Assembly (NCBI GenBank): GCA_031286985.1
Contig: JAITTL010000015.1
Span: 1 to 59,579, forward strand
Direction: 5' to 3'
Length of the DNA: 59,579 bases
From: Endomicrobium sp.
Lineage (GTDB): Bacteria > Elusimicrobiota > Endomicrobiia > Endomicrobiales > Endomicrobiaceae
Under the pieces are notes generated by a model. The model worked only from the letters and a program-made list of their open reading frames with translations, was not told the origin of the DNA and made no database searches. The position numbers and the translations under genes are program-made. This document shows positions 1-12,158 of the stretch, piece by piece (the stretch's first letter is position 1; each line of letters opens with the position of its first letter).

Positions 1-719
1 CAGCTAACAAAAATTTGTCCAAACTTTACCCGTTCATCAAATTTTTGCTTAAATAAATCAACAATGATATCCACTGCTTCAGCGTCATCAGAGGAAAGAT
101 CTACTTTTCCACCGTTTAATTTTATAATTACCCTATCATAAAAACTTCTTGTATCACTTTCTGTGACCTTTTTCATCCTACTATCCACCAGCCGATCTAT
201 AAGCTTTTTCCTCACAATTGAATTGCCCAACTCTTCTTTAAATCTTACAACAGTCATGCCTGTCCTCTTTTCAAGCATAGACTCAGTTCCAAATTGCTTC
301 AAAATTTCGACAAATTTGACCTGTATCTCCTTTGGTTTAGCCGTATAGCCTTGCCGTTTCGCCTCGCACACCAACGTACACTCAATGATTTTATGACGGA
401 GATATTGTAAAAATATTTCTCGCCTACCCTGTTCATCCGAGGTAGGACCCCTGCTTATCATGGCATTAACGAATGGGAGCAACTCTTGCGCGAAAATCGG
501 AACATTATCTACCTTAGCAACAACCACAGCTCCTGCATCGTGGCCAGCTTTTAGTAATTCTAAAATAGACTTTTTCTCTGAATCTGCAACCGCTTCTTCT
601 TTAACATCTAGCAAGGCTTTTGGCTCTTTGAAAACTCCTGCACACGGTACCGTAGCAAGCAACGGAACCATTACAAATCCGACTAAAAAACTTCCAACTT
701 GGATAAACTTTTTTTTCAT
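1..719 (-). CDS. SurA/parvulin-like secreted protein, N-terminal part (runs off window start); not in ORF track
   Basis: Minus-strand translation from ATG at 719: MKKKFIQVGSFLVGFVMVPLLATVPCAGVFKEPKALLDVKEE...VDNVPIFAQELLPFVNAM...; signal peptide, SurA-N-like helical region, open to position 1; GAGGTAG-like RBS upstream. Confidence 0.65.
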   Translation of the reverse strand, partial: MKKKFIQVGSFLVGFVMVPLLATVPCAGVFKEPKALLDVKEEAVADSEKKSILELLKAGHDAGAVVVAKVDNVPIFAQELLPFVNAMISRGPTSDEQGRREIFLQYLRHKIIECTLVCEAKRQGYTAKPKEIQVKFVEILKQFGTESMLEKRTGMTVVRFKEELGNSIVRKKLIDRLVDSRMKKVTESDTRSFYDRVIIKLNGGKVDLSSDDAEAVDIIVDLFKQKFDERVKFGQIFVS

Positions 720-763
720 CATAATAAAACTACCTCTTTTTTTTTTGAACTCAGGTGTGATAA

Positions 764-1597
764 TTATTTTTCTAAAATCTCAGTTTTAATGCTGTCGACA
801 TCTTTTTCCACGATAGAAACAGCAAGTTCCCGCTGTAAAATCCGCTTTATTTCGTTTTTCGATGTTTCAGTAATGACGTTTTTGGGAAGCGTCTCCTTCG
901 ATACAAGACGCGCTATGGAATAGAGTACGGTTCCATTTTCATCTAAAGTCTCGAAAATCTTTGATATTTGTCCAGGACTAAGATTTGCAATTTCTTTTTC
1001 AATTACAGGATAAGTTCCACTTTCAAACTGCTTACTTCCTCCTTTGACGGCGGACTCCTTATCTAAAGAAACTGCTTTTGCAACTTCTGCAAAATTTTCA
1101 TTTTTTTGCAATCTTGCAAGAACGTTCTGAGCAGCTTGCAAATTAGAAACAATAATGAGCTGTATATTGTATGCCATGCGTTTTTCAAATTTTGCTTTGT
1201 TTGCATCATAATATTTTTGAATATCAGCATCAGTTGGTTCTATACTCTCCCGGATTTTGCTAACATACAGGTTCACAAGTAGAGCACTTTCCCAAATATT
1301 GAACTGTTTTTGCATATCTTTATATCTTTGATCTTTATCGGTACCTGCCTTTTTTGCAGCCTCTATGTATCTAACCTCTTTAACAATTTTATCTATGAAT
1401 ATCTTTCTCCCAGAAGGGGTTCTCGCACGTTTCTGATCTTCGATAGGCAGATCCAACAATTTTTCATTTAAAGTGCTTTCCGTAATTTTCACAGAGCCAA
1501 CCCTGGCAATAACTTTTTCACCTTTTTTACAAGAACCAAACAACACGCACATCGCCAATACCGTGCCAACAAACAGCACAGACATCCTTTTCACCAT
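764..1597 (-). CDS. Peptidylprolyl isomerase (PrsA/SurA-like) lipoprotein
   Basis: Lipobox (MCVLFGSC), SurA-N-like segment and rotamase-like segment (MAYNIQLIIVSNLQAAQNVLARL...); start taken at MVKRMSVLF within track ORF 764..1639. Confidence 0.75.
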   Translation of the reverse strand: MVKRMSVLFVGTVLAMCVLFGSCKKGEKVIARVGSVKITESTLNEKLLDLPIEDQKRARTPSGRKIFIDKIVKEVRYIEAAKKAGTDKDQRYKDMQKQFNIWESALLVNLYVSKIRESIEPTDADIQKYYDANKAKFEKRMAYNIQLIIVSNLQAAQNVLARLQKNENFAEVAKAVSLDKESAVKGGSKQFESGTYPVIEKEIANLSPGQISKIFETLDENGTVLYSIARLVSKETLPKNVITETSKNEIKRILQRELAVSIVEKDVDSIKTEILEK

Positions 1598-1841
1598 GAC
1601 ATCTCCCCTTTTGTATATTCGTAATGACACACTGCACACATCCCGCAGACCCGCTGCTGTGAATTCTACAAATTTAAATCATATTAGTCAAACTGGAGGT
1701 TCCATATGGCGTTTTATGCCCCTTCCAGATGATAATACACGTTTGCGCTTTTACAACAAAACGCTTATTCTTTCAACCAAATGTCGAAGTTTCGTTCGAA
1801 TACTTCCGGAAACATTATCATCTTTAAAAATATCCTATCTC

Positions 1842-2066
1842 CTATCTTTTTGGCTCCACATACTGATCAACGAATTTTTCACAATCATCGCTGTCTCTTA
1901 ATTTCCTAAAAACCAAAACCCATGCGCAATCTTTTGTATGATCCACTTCGCATTTTCCATCAACAAAACTACCGCAGGGCCCGTTAACAAAACCTTTTGC
2001 ACATCCCAGTTCTGGAAGAATCTTTTTTAGAACTTTTTTTTGGTGTTTTGTTTCCATCATTATCAC
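1842..2066 (-). CDS. Stand-alone methylenetetrahydrofolate reductase C-terminal (MTHFR_C) domain-like Cys protein
   Basis: GCAKGFVNGPCGSFVDGKCEVDHTKDCAWVLVFRKL matches the NGPCGG..GKCEV..CAW motif pattern of the MTHFR_C family. Confidence 0.65.
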   Translation of the reverse strand: MIMMETKHQKKVLKKILPELGCAKGFVNGPCGSFVDGKCEVDHTKDCAWVLVFRKLRDSDDCEKFVDQYVEPKR

Positions 2067-2140
2067 TTTTTATTTAAGATTTTCGAGACCACTTCATCAA
2101 ATATCTCGTATCTCGGCGTTTTTATTTTATCAAAATCGAT

Positions 2141-2827
2141 TTACTTCTTTGCTGTAGATGTTGCTGGCGCAGAAGCTACAACATCTTCACCCTCTTTATC
2201 CTTTTTCCCTTTGCTGATTACTTCTGGTTGCGCTGCTTCACTTCCACCTACCTCTGAAGGTTTTTCTTCTTCAACAACAACAGCTATAACATTAACTATC
2301 AGTGTTGATGGATCCTGAACGTACTCCACTCCTTCCATTTTTGGCAAATCAGCAATGGTCATTCCTTGCCCTATGCCCAGTGCGCTGACATCAACGCTAA
2401 TTTTTTGAGGAATATTCTTAGGCAACGATTTTACCCTAACTTCTCTAAGTATAAACTCCATAACTCCACCGAAATTCTTAACTCCATCAGCAATACCATC
2501 AATGTGTATAGGAACTAAAACCTCTACAACATCCTTAAGCGAAATTGCCTGAAAGTCTATATGTATAGGATTTTGCGTCAAAACATTTCTTTGCAACGAT
2601 TTTACTATTGCTGATTTTTTTCCATCTTTAAAATTTAAATCTATGATTACATTTGCTCCGTTTTCTCCTATTATTGAAATAAAAGATTTTGAATTAACAG
2701 ATATATATTCAGGCTTAATATCTTTCCCATAAAATACTGCCGGGATCTTTCCACTGTTTCTCAAAGCGGCGAGCCCACCTTTTGAGCTCAATACTCTTGC
2801 TTCAACATCTAAAATTACCTCTTTCAT
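2141..2827 (-). CDS. rplY: 50S ribosomal protein L25/general stress protein Ctc
   Basis: L25/TL5 pattern: GKIPAVFYGKDIKPEYISV...PIHIDFQAISLKDVVEVLVPIHIDG. Confidence 0.92.
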   Translation of the reverse strand: MKEVILDVEARVLSSKGGLAALRNSGKIPAVFYGKDIKPEYISVNSKSFISIIGENGANVIIDLNFKDGKKSAIVKSLQRNVLTQNPIHIDFQAISLKDVVEVLVPIHIDGIADGVKNFGGVMEFILREVRVKSLPKNIPQKISVDVSALGIGQGMTIADLPKMEGVEYVQDPSTLIVNVIAVVVEEEKPSEVGGSEAAQPEVISKGKKDKEGEDVVASAPATSTAKK

Positions 2828-2861
2828 TTAGGTCCTCCATCGTTGATCTAGTTTTTTATCT

Positions 2862-3794
2862 CTATAAAAAAAGGGCACTGATCGATTCGTCATTTGAAAT
2901 TCTCATAATTGCTTCAGATAATATCGGAGCAATACTTAAAACAACTATTTTTTCCATCGGTCCATCATTTGAGGAAGGAATAGAATCTGTTATTACAAGT
3001 TCCTCTATAGATGAATCTTTAATTTTCTGTTTTGCGTTCCCAGAAAGAACCCCATGTGTTGCAGCTGCAAAAACTTTCACAGCTCCTTTCGCTTTTATGG
3101 CATCTGCAACTTTTGTTAAAGTCCCAGCTGTATCAACTAAATCATCTAAAATTATACAGATTTTATTTTTTACCTCACCAATAATATTCATAACAGAAGC
3201 TTCATTAGGACTAGATCTTCTTTTGTCAACAATTGCTAAATCAGCATTAAAATGTTTTGCAAAAGCTCTTGCTCTTTCAACACCGCCCGCATCTGGAGAG
3301 ACTATTACGACATTGCTTAAATCTTTCTCATTAAAGTAGCTTAGAAGTACAGGCGTACTATAGAGATGGTCAACAGGAATGTCAAAAAAACCCTGAATTT
3401 GTCCAGCATGCAAATCCATTGTTAAGACTCTTGTAATCCCAGCGCTGGCAAAAAGGTTTGCAACAAGTCTTGCTGTTATTGGAACTCTAGGCTCAGCTTT
3501 CCTATCTTGCCTAGCGTATCCGTAATATGGGACAACTGCTGTTATTTTCCTTGCAGAAGCTCTCTTTAGTGCATCTGCAATGATTAATAGTTCCATTAAA
3601 CTTTCATTTACTGGTGAGCTCATAGGCTGGATCACATAACAATCCGAACCCCTTACATTGTCAACAATCTTAACCTGTATTTCACCATCACTAAAGCGTC
3701 CAACTTTCGTTTCACTTAACTCAACTCCGAGTTTTTTTGCAATTTGTTTCGCAAGCGTAATGTTAGCATTGCCAGAAATAATCTTAAGTTTCAT
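2862..3794 (-). CDS. prs: Ribose-phosphate pyrophosphokinase
   Basis: MKLKIISGNANITLAKQIAKKLGVELSETKVGRFSDGEIQVKI; PRPP-binding region IILDDLVDTAGTL. Confidence 0.97.
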   Translation of the reverse strand: MKLKIISGNANITLAKQIAKKLGVELSETKVGRFSDGEIQVKIVDNVRGSDCYVIQPMSSPVNESLMELLIIADALKRASARKITAVVPYYGYARQDRKAEPRVPITARLVANLFASAGITRVLTMDLHAGQIQGFFDIPVDHLYSTPVLLSYFNEKDLSNVVIVSPDAGGVERARAFAKHFNADLAIVDKRRSSPNEASVMNIIGEVKNKICIILDDLVDTAGTLTKVADAIKAKGAVKVFAAATHGVLSGNAKQKIKDSSIEELVITDSIPSSNDGPMEKIVVLSIAPILSEAIMRISNDESISALFL

Positions 3795-3829
3795 GACACC
3801 TCTTCAATATCGGTTGAAAAATTCATTCA

Positions 3830-5179
3830 TTATTTTTTTATGCGTTTCAATTCTTGCCTTGCCCTAGCTATCACAAGGTTCCCTGACGGAACATCACGTG
3901 TCACAGTCGAACCTGCAGCAACCAAAACACCACAGCCTATTTTAACAGGAGCTACAAAATTAACATTGGAACCAATAAATGATTTTGAACCTATAAATGT
4001 CTGGTGTTTTTTTACCCCATCGTAATTGCAAGTTATTGTTCCGGCTCCAACATTCACGCTTTCTCCAACACGCGCATCGCCTATGTAAGAAAGGTGATTA
4101 ATTTTTGAATTTTTCGCTATCACAGCTTTTTTCGTTTCTGAAAAATTACCTATTTTAACACCATCTTTCAAAACAGATCCATGCCTTATATGAGAAAATG
4201 GACCAATCCTAACTTTCTTGTTTACAACAGCCCCATCTATGTATGAGTACGATACTACACTCCCCTCACCAATTTTAGAATTTGCTATATAACTTGTTCC
4301 CTTTATTATGCAATTTTTGCCTATAGAAACACCCGCATCTATAAAAACACCCGGATAAACGATAGTGTCTCTTCCAATTTTTGCATCATAAGATATGTAT
4401 ACATTCCCTATATCCAAGATACTGACACCATTACACAAAAGTCCTTCTATTTTCTTGTTTTTTAACATAACTTCTGCTTCAGCAAGTTCCGATCTGTCGT
4501 TTATTCCCCTAATTTCATATCCATCTTTTACCGTATGCAGAGAAATTTTTTTACCAAACTTCCTAAGTGTACCGACAGCATCAGTTATATAATACTCTTT
4601 TTTTGCATTATTTGATTTGATTTTTGGAAGAATTCTCCACAAATTTCTATCAAAACAATATACACCAGAATTCACTTCCTTTATACTTCTTTCAGTTGAA
4701 CTTGCATCCCTTTCTTCAACTATCTTTTCCAAAAAACCATTTTTTCTTATAATTCTTCCATAGCCGAAAGAATTTTCAAATTCAGCTGATAAAACCGTAA
4801 CAGAAGAATTGGTCTGACTATTTTTCTTAACTAAGGCTGATAATGTAGAAGGTTTTACAAAAGGAGCATCTCCATTTAAAACTAAAATATCGCCACCGTA
4901 GTTCTCTAATTTTTTTCCAGCCTCCATCACTGCATGCGCTGTGCCCAGCTGCTCTCTTTGGTAAACAAACTTCACGCCACTATCATACAAATATTTTTCA
5001 ACTACTTCAGACCCGTGTCCAAGAACAACAATTATATCATCGGGCTTTACAGCAGAAACAGCCTCAATCACCCATTTTATCAACGGCTTTCCTGCCAGCC
5101 TATGCATAACTTTTGGTAAAGAGGACCTCATTCTCGTCCCTGAACCAGCCGCAAGTATTACAGCTGAAAAATTCTTCAT
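3830..5179 (-). CDS. glmU: Bifunctional UDP-GlcNAc pyrophosphorylase/glucosamine-1-phosphate acetyltransferase
   Basis: AVILAAGSGTRMRSSLPKVMHRLAGKP plus left-handed beta-helix repeats; start at MKNFSAVILAAG. Confidence 0.97.
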   Translation of the reverse strand: MKNFSAVILAAGSGTRMRSSLPKVMHRLAGKPLIKWVIEAVSAVKPDDIIVVLGHGSEVVEKYLYDSGVKFVYQREQLGTAHAVMEAGKKLENYGGDILVLNGDAPFVKPSTLSALVKKNSQTNSSVTVLSAEFENSFGYGRIIRKNGFLEKIVEERDASSTERSIKEVNSGVYCFDRNLWRILPKIKSNNAKKEYYITDAVGTLRKFGKKISLHTVKDGYEIRGINDRSELAEAEVMLKNKKIEGLLCNGVSILDIGNVYISYDAKIGRDTIVYPGVFIDAGVSIGKNCIIKGTSYIANSKIGEGSVVSYSYIDGAVVNKKVRIGPFSHIRHGSVLKDGVKIGNFSETKKAVIAKNSKINHLSYIGDARVGESVNVGAGTITCNYDGVKKHQTFIGSKSFIGSNVNFVAPVKIGCGVLVAAGSTVTRDVPSGNLVIARARQELKRIKK

Positions 5180-5483
5180 CAATATACCCAAAATCCCTAA
5201 CAAGCGTATGTATTAATCTAAAACCATAAGCTAGACGGACGGTATTGTAACAAAAATGTTATGAAATAACAAAAGCAATCATTAAGATCAAAATAAATAT
5301 AACCTTTTTTGGTACAATAGAAAGTGATTTAAAATGATAGCGTACAAATAGTACAGACTAGAATCAAAAAATTTTAGAACAAGCTAAAAAAATGACAAAT
5401 TTCGGCTCTTTCAAAACCCTCAACTTCTTGACTTGCCGTGTATGATATATGCTTTCAACATGATAATTAATTATAATCTTGTA

Positions 5484-5951
5484 ATGAAAAAACAATTTGT
5501 CGTGATATTTGCTCTAACATTTTTTTTGTGTGGTACTTTTTGTTTTGGAGATTTTATCGAACAAAAAGACTACCGCATAGTGTACCAAGGGAAACCTCAA
5601 GGAATGCTTGACGTTTTACATATAATTATGAACACTATTCCAAAACCCCGTGAAGCTGAAGAAATATTAATACGACAATTGATAAAATATGGAACCATGT
5701 TGACAATAAATAGTGGTGATGAGGCAAGATATAAAAATATTATCGGTTCGGTGTGGTTTTATAATGAAAACCTATCAAAATTTGAAAAAATAAAATTCCA
5801 CAAATATTTAGCAGCCTATGTGTGGATTGGAAAGATAAGGAATGTTGTGCCGTTTCCAAAATATATACTTTTTCTGAAAAAGAGTGGGAACACGAACGCA
5901 AAAAAACAACAAACACACAACGAAACAACAATCAATAATAGCATGATTTAA
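5484..5951 (+). CDS. Hypothetical secreted protein
   Basis: Signal peptide MKKQFVVIFALTFFLCGTFCFG; no family recognised. Confidence 0.5.
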   Translation: MKKQFVVIFALTFFLCGTFCFGDFIEQKDYRIVYQGKPQGMLDVLHIIMNTIPKPREAEEILIRQLIKYGTMLTINSGDEARYKNIIGSVWFYNENLSKFEKIKFHKYLAAYVWIGKIRNVVPFPKYILFLKKSGNTNAKKQQTHNETTINNSMI

Positions 5952-6149
5952 AAGAACTAAAACCAACTAAAGTCTTTGGAGGGATTTGTTTCATGTAAAA
6001 GTTGAAAAAACCCTACCATAATTGTTTTCTTGTTAACTAAAAACCTATAATCTAGAACCGCATAAACGGGCATCATATTAACAAAAATCCAGCATGTTAC
6101 GGGGCTTGTGCGCATGTGTATAATATCTGAAAAAATTGTATAATGCACC

Positions 6150-6320
6150 GGTTTGAAGATATTGTTAATAACCTCATTGTCTTATCAACATATTTATAGT
6201 TGTCACCTTTTTAGAATTTTTGTCTGATAAATATACTGTCTTTTATCAGTTAAGACTTATCAACAATATACAGTGCGTTACAATTATATAGCTTTTTGTT
6301 TAGCGAAACTGGAGGAACTA
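6150..6320. other. Putative oriC-like region upstream of dnaN
   Basis: Two TTATCAACA 9-mers (6182-6190, 6257-6265), TGTTAATAA (6163-6171), inverted repeat CTGATAAA/TTTATCAG (6224-6231/6242-6249); flanking genes diverge. Confidence 0.5.
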
Positions 6321-6321
6321 A

Positions 6322-7443
6322 ATGAAAGTAATTTGTGGAAAAGAGGAATTACTGAAAGGGTTACAAATCATATGCCCTGTAGTATCATCCAAAAGCACGC
6401 TTCCAGTGCTGTCAAATTTTTTATTTGAAACAAATGAAGGTAAAGTAAAACTTTCTTCTACGGATCTGGAAATAGCAGCACAGTGCCATATAAGGTGTGA
6501 AATCCTAGAAGATGGAAGTATTACGATACCTGCTAAAAGATTTGCAGATATCATCAAGGAATTGTCTGATGAAAGTGAAATAGAGATTAAAGCAGATGAA
6601 ACAAATCAGATAAGCATAAAATCTGGAAAATCGAAATTTAATCTTATGGGAATTTCAAAGATCGAATATCCTGTCGTACCTGAATTTTCAAAAGAGAACA
6701 ATTTTACTGTTGAAAAAGGTCTTTTTACTGCAATGCTTAGGAAGACTATTTTTGCAGCATCTAGAGATTCTCAGAGATATATATTAAATGGTGCATGTTT
6801 TGTTGTGGATAATGGTAAATTTACAGTGGTAGCTACAGATGGGAGAAGGCTCACGTATGTTAGTGTGAATGCAATAAAAATACCAATACAAGGAAAAGCT
6901 ATAGTCCCAACAAAAGCTATACTTGACATATTAAGACTTTTATCTACAGATGTGAAGGATGAAATTGTAAAAATAGGTATTACGGATAATCAAATAGCCG
7001 TACAAATCGACGAAATAACGTTTCTTTCAACGCTTATAGAAGGTAATTTTCCAAATTATGAGCAAGTGATACCAAAAATATCAGAATTTAAAATAAAGTT
7101 AAATGTAAAAGATACGCTTGTGGCAGTAAAGCAAATGTCTCTTTTAACTGGCGACAAGATCTCGTCTGACAGATCGATGTCGGTTAAATTTTGTTTTGAA
7201 AAAGATCTTTTGAAAATTTCAGCTTCAACAGCTGGTCTCGGTTCTGGAGAAGTTGAACTTGATGTAGATTATAAAAATGAATCAGTAGAAATTAACTTTA
7301 ATCCTAGCTTTATAAAAGAGGTTTTGCAGAATATAGATGAACCATTCGCTTTATTTGAGTTCAATAATTCTTTAAATCCCACATTGATAGTTCCTGAGAA
7401 AGATAAGAGTTATCTTTGTGTTGTGATGCCGATGAGAATTTAA
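6322..7443 (+). CDS. dnaN: DNA polymerase III subunit beta (sliding clamp)
   Basis: MKVICGKEELLKGLQIICPVVSSKSTLPVLSNFLFE...; C-terminal clamp motif LCVVMPMRI. Confidence 0.97.
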   Translation: MKVICGKEELLKGLQIICPVVSSKSTLPVLSNFLFETNEGKVKLSSTDLEIAAQCHIRCEILEDGSITIPAKRFADIIKELSDESEIEIKADETNQISIKSGKSKFNLMGISKIEYPVVPEFSKENNFTVEKGLFTAMLRKTIFAASRDSQRYILNGACFVVDNGKFTVVATDGRRLTYVSVNAIKIPIQGKAIVPTKAILDILRLLSTDVKDEIVKIGITDNQIAVQIDEITFLSTLIEGNFPNYEQVIPKISEFKIKLNVKDTLVAVKQMSLLTGDKISSDRSMSVKFCFEKDLLKISASTAGLGSGEVELDVDYKNESVEINFNPSFIKEVLQNIDEPFALFEFNNSLNPTLIVPEKDKSYLCVVMPMRI

Positions 7444-7445
7444 CC

Positions 7446-7715
7446 ATGGGTTGGACTCAAGCTTGTCAAGTAATAGATTTATTAAGAAAACGATTGGGAT
7501 TAGAAGAGTTTTTTACAATAGAAAAAGTTTTTGAAAGAGAAGTTGGGATAGAAGGCGTTGAGATAATAGGGTATGAAGATGGTACCGTTTTCACAAAAAC
7601 TGTAAGTTCTGTAGTAAAGTGTGAACTTGTGATTCGTAAAAAAGAAATAATAAGAAAATTAAATCAGTACATTGGTGCGTCAAAGATAAAAAATATAAAA
7701 ATAAAAATAGAATGA
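7446..7715 (+). CDS. DUF721/DciA-like protein
   Basis: Short protein directly between dnaN and gyrB; C-terminal pattern VSSVVKCELVIRKKEIIRKLNQYIGASKIKNIKIKIE resembles DUF721/DciA; ATG at 7446. Confidence 0.6.
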   Translation: MGWTQACQVIDLLRKRLGLEEFFTIEKVFEREVGIEGVEIIGYEDGTVFTKTVSSVVKCELVIRKKEIIRKLNQYIGASKIKNIKIKIE

Positions 7716-7742
7716 ATTGATATATTTTTTAAGCTATTTTGA

Positions 7743-10244
<2,502 letters not shown>

Positions 10245-10388
10245 TAAAGCTGGAATGAAAATCATATTACGAAAATGCCGTAGCAGGTCTGATTGCGTAA
10301 TATAGATGGGTGAAAATGAAAAAAGATTGCTCTTTTTGCTAGTAAAAAGAAGTTTAAACAGTTGATACAAGGAGTGAAGATTTAAGAA

Positions 10389-10783
10389 ATGAGAAAAAAA
10401 TTTTTGTTATACTCTTGTGCGATACTAGCAGCGTCGTCGTTGGTCGCATATGGAGGTAAGCCAAGGCGTGCATATTGCCCACAAAAGGGATTGTCAAGCG
10501 GGTATTCACATGTATCCCTTATCCTGAGAATGTGTTTCGGGTTATTTTTTCCGGAAAATCTGGAATGTCTAAAGAACAGGTTTACGATTTCTGTCTTTTA
10601 AGATGCTCAGAGCTAGTAAAAGAAAAAGGATATAGTTATTTTATTATGCTTAGTGGTGAAATCAATGCTTCTATTGAAATCAACAGATGCAGTTATCCTG
10701 TTACTATCTGTTGTCTTGCTCAAACTCATGCTTACTCTGCCTCGGTCTATGTGGGTGGCAGACGGCAGCTACGACAACGATAG
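10389..10783 (+). pseudogene. Frameshifted small lipoprotein-like gene (CC0125/CC1285-type)
   Basis: Signal-like MRKKFLLYSCAILAASSLVAYGGKP in one frame; RVIFSGKSGMSKEQVYDFCLLRCSELVKEKGYSYFIML in the next; frames meet near 10475-10500. Confidence 0.6.
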
Positions 10784-10835
10784 CCAACAGGTACGGAGAT
10801 AACAACAAGGCATGATGGAATGTGTGTTATTATAG

Positions 10836-11036
10836 CTTTTAAAAGTTAAAGATGAAGCTCATGATAAGCTGATAAAATATAAAGCAGATTTCATTATTAA
10901 AAGCGCATGGAGAGGTGACTTCCATAAGAAAATAGCAAAGAAAGTTAAGTATTTTGATGGATTATTGGAGCTTGAAGCGGATTTTATCTCAAAGAATATA
11001 AAAGATAAATATCTTATGGGAAATAGGGATAAATAA
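10836..11036 (+). pseudogene. Gene remnant without start codon
   Basis: 66 open codons LLKVKDEAHDKLIKYKADFIIKSAWRGDFHKKIAKKVKYFDGLLELEADFISKNIKDKYLMGNRDK* after an in-frame TAG; no plausible start. Confidence 0.4.
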
Positions 11037-11055
11037 AAATAGAGAAAGTTTAATT

Positions 11056-12126
11056 GTGGATAAAAAGAGCAATATAACTTCAAAAGGCAAAAAGGCTTTT
11101 TTCGATAAAATAGTTGATTTGTTACGCAAATCACGTTGTGAAGTAGTAAGAAGCGTAAATAAAGCTATGGTTTACACTTATTATGAGATTGGGCGCGTAA
11201 TTGTAGAAGATGAACAGAAAGGTGAACATAGAGCTGAGTATGGCAAGAAAGTTTTAGGTGAGTTGTCCAAGCGCTTGACACAAGAATTTGGAAAAGGTTT
11301 TTCCGTTGAAAATTTAGATAGGATGAGGTATTTTTATAAAATATATTCACAGCAGATTTCGTCAACACTGTTGACGAAATCACAAGAGTGTAAATCGTCG
11401 ATGAGGCTTCTTGACGTCGCGTCGTATGAATTTAAATTAAGCTGGTCGCATTATCTAAAATTGATGAGAATTGATGATTTACAAGCTCGAAAATTTTATG
11501 AAATAGAAGCATTTGAAAATAATTGGAGTTTGAGAGAACTAGATAGACAATATGACAGCGCGTTGTATGAAAGATTAGGTTTAAGTAAAGACAAAAAAAA
11601 GGTAAAAGAGCTTTCCGAAAGGGGACAAATAATAGAAACTCCTCAAGATGTCATTAAAGATCCATATATTTTGGAGTTTATAGGATTGACTGAAAATGCA
11701 AAATATTCAGAAAGTAATTTAGAACAAAAGCTGATAAATAAGTTAGAACATTTTCTGCTTGAGCTTGGTAAGGGATTTGTATTTGTTGGGAGGCAGGAGC
11801 GTTTTACCTTTGACGAGCAACATTTTAGAGTAGATTTGGTTTTCTATAATAGAATTTTAAAATGTTTTGTGCTTATTGATTTAAAAATTGGCAAATTAAA
11901 ACATCAAGATATTGGACAGATGCAGATGTACGTAAATTATTATGACCGAAAAATACGATTAAAAGATGAAAATAAGACCATAGGCATTGTTTTATGTCAA
12001 CAAAAGAATGATGCAATTATACAGTATACCTTGCCTAAAGATAACAAGCAAATCTTTGCAAGCAAATATCAGACAGTCTTGCCAAGCAAAGAAGATTTTA
12101 AAAAATTAATATCAGATCAAAAATGA
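11056..12126 (+). CDS. DUF1016 (YhcG-like) PDDEXK-family nuclease
   Basis: YhcG N-terminal pattern (VNKAMVYTYYEIGRVIVEDEQKG...FKLSWSHYLKLMRI) and nuclease core (FRVDLVFYNRILKCFVLIDLKIGKLKHQDIGQMQMYVNYYD). Confidence 0.88.
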   Translation: MDKKSNITSKGKKAFFDKIVDLLRKSRCEVVRSVNKAMVYTYYEIGRVIVEDEQKGEHRAEYGKKVLGELSKRLTQEFGKGFSVENLDRMRYFYKIYSQQISSTLLTKSQECKSSMRLLDVASYEFKLSWSHYLKLMRIDDLQARKFYEIEAFENNWSLRELDRQYDSALYERLGLSKDKKKVKELSERGQIIETPQDVIKDPYILEFIGLTENAKYSESNLEQKLINKLEHFLLELGKGFVFVGRQERFTFDEQHFRVDLVFYNRILKCFVLIDLKIGKLKHQDIGQMQMYVNYYDRKIRLKDENKTIGIVLCQQKNDAIIQYTLPKDNKQIFASKYQTVLPSKEDFKKLISDQK

Positions 12127-12158
12127 CAAATATTTTAAGATAAATAAGAGGGTCTATA

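Noticed and set aside
163-923. Plus-strand ORFs of 61, 109 and 74 aa
   Set aside because: Antisense to the two minus-strand SurA/PrsA-like genes
1473-1901. 142-aa plus ORF
   Set aside because: Half antisense to the PPIase gene; composition not protein-like
5957-6148. 63-aa minus ORF before dnaN
   Set aside because: No RBS or family; lies in the putative origin region
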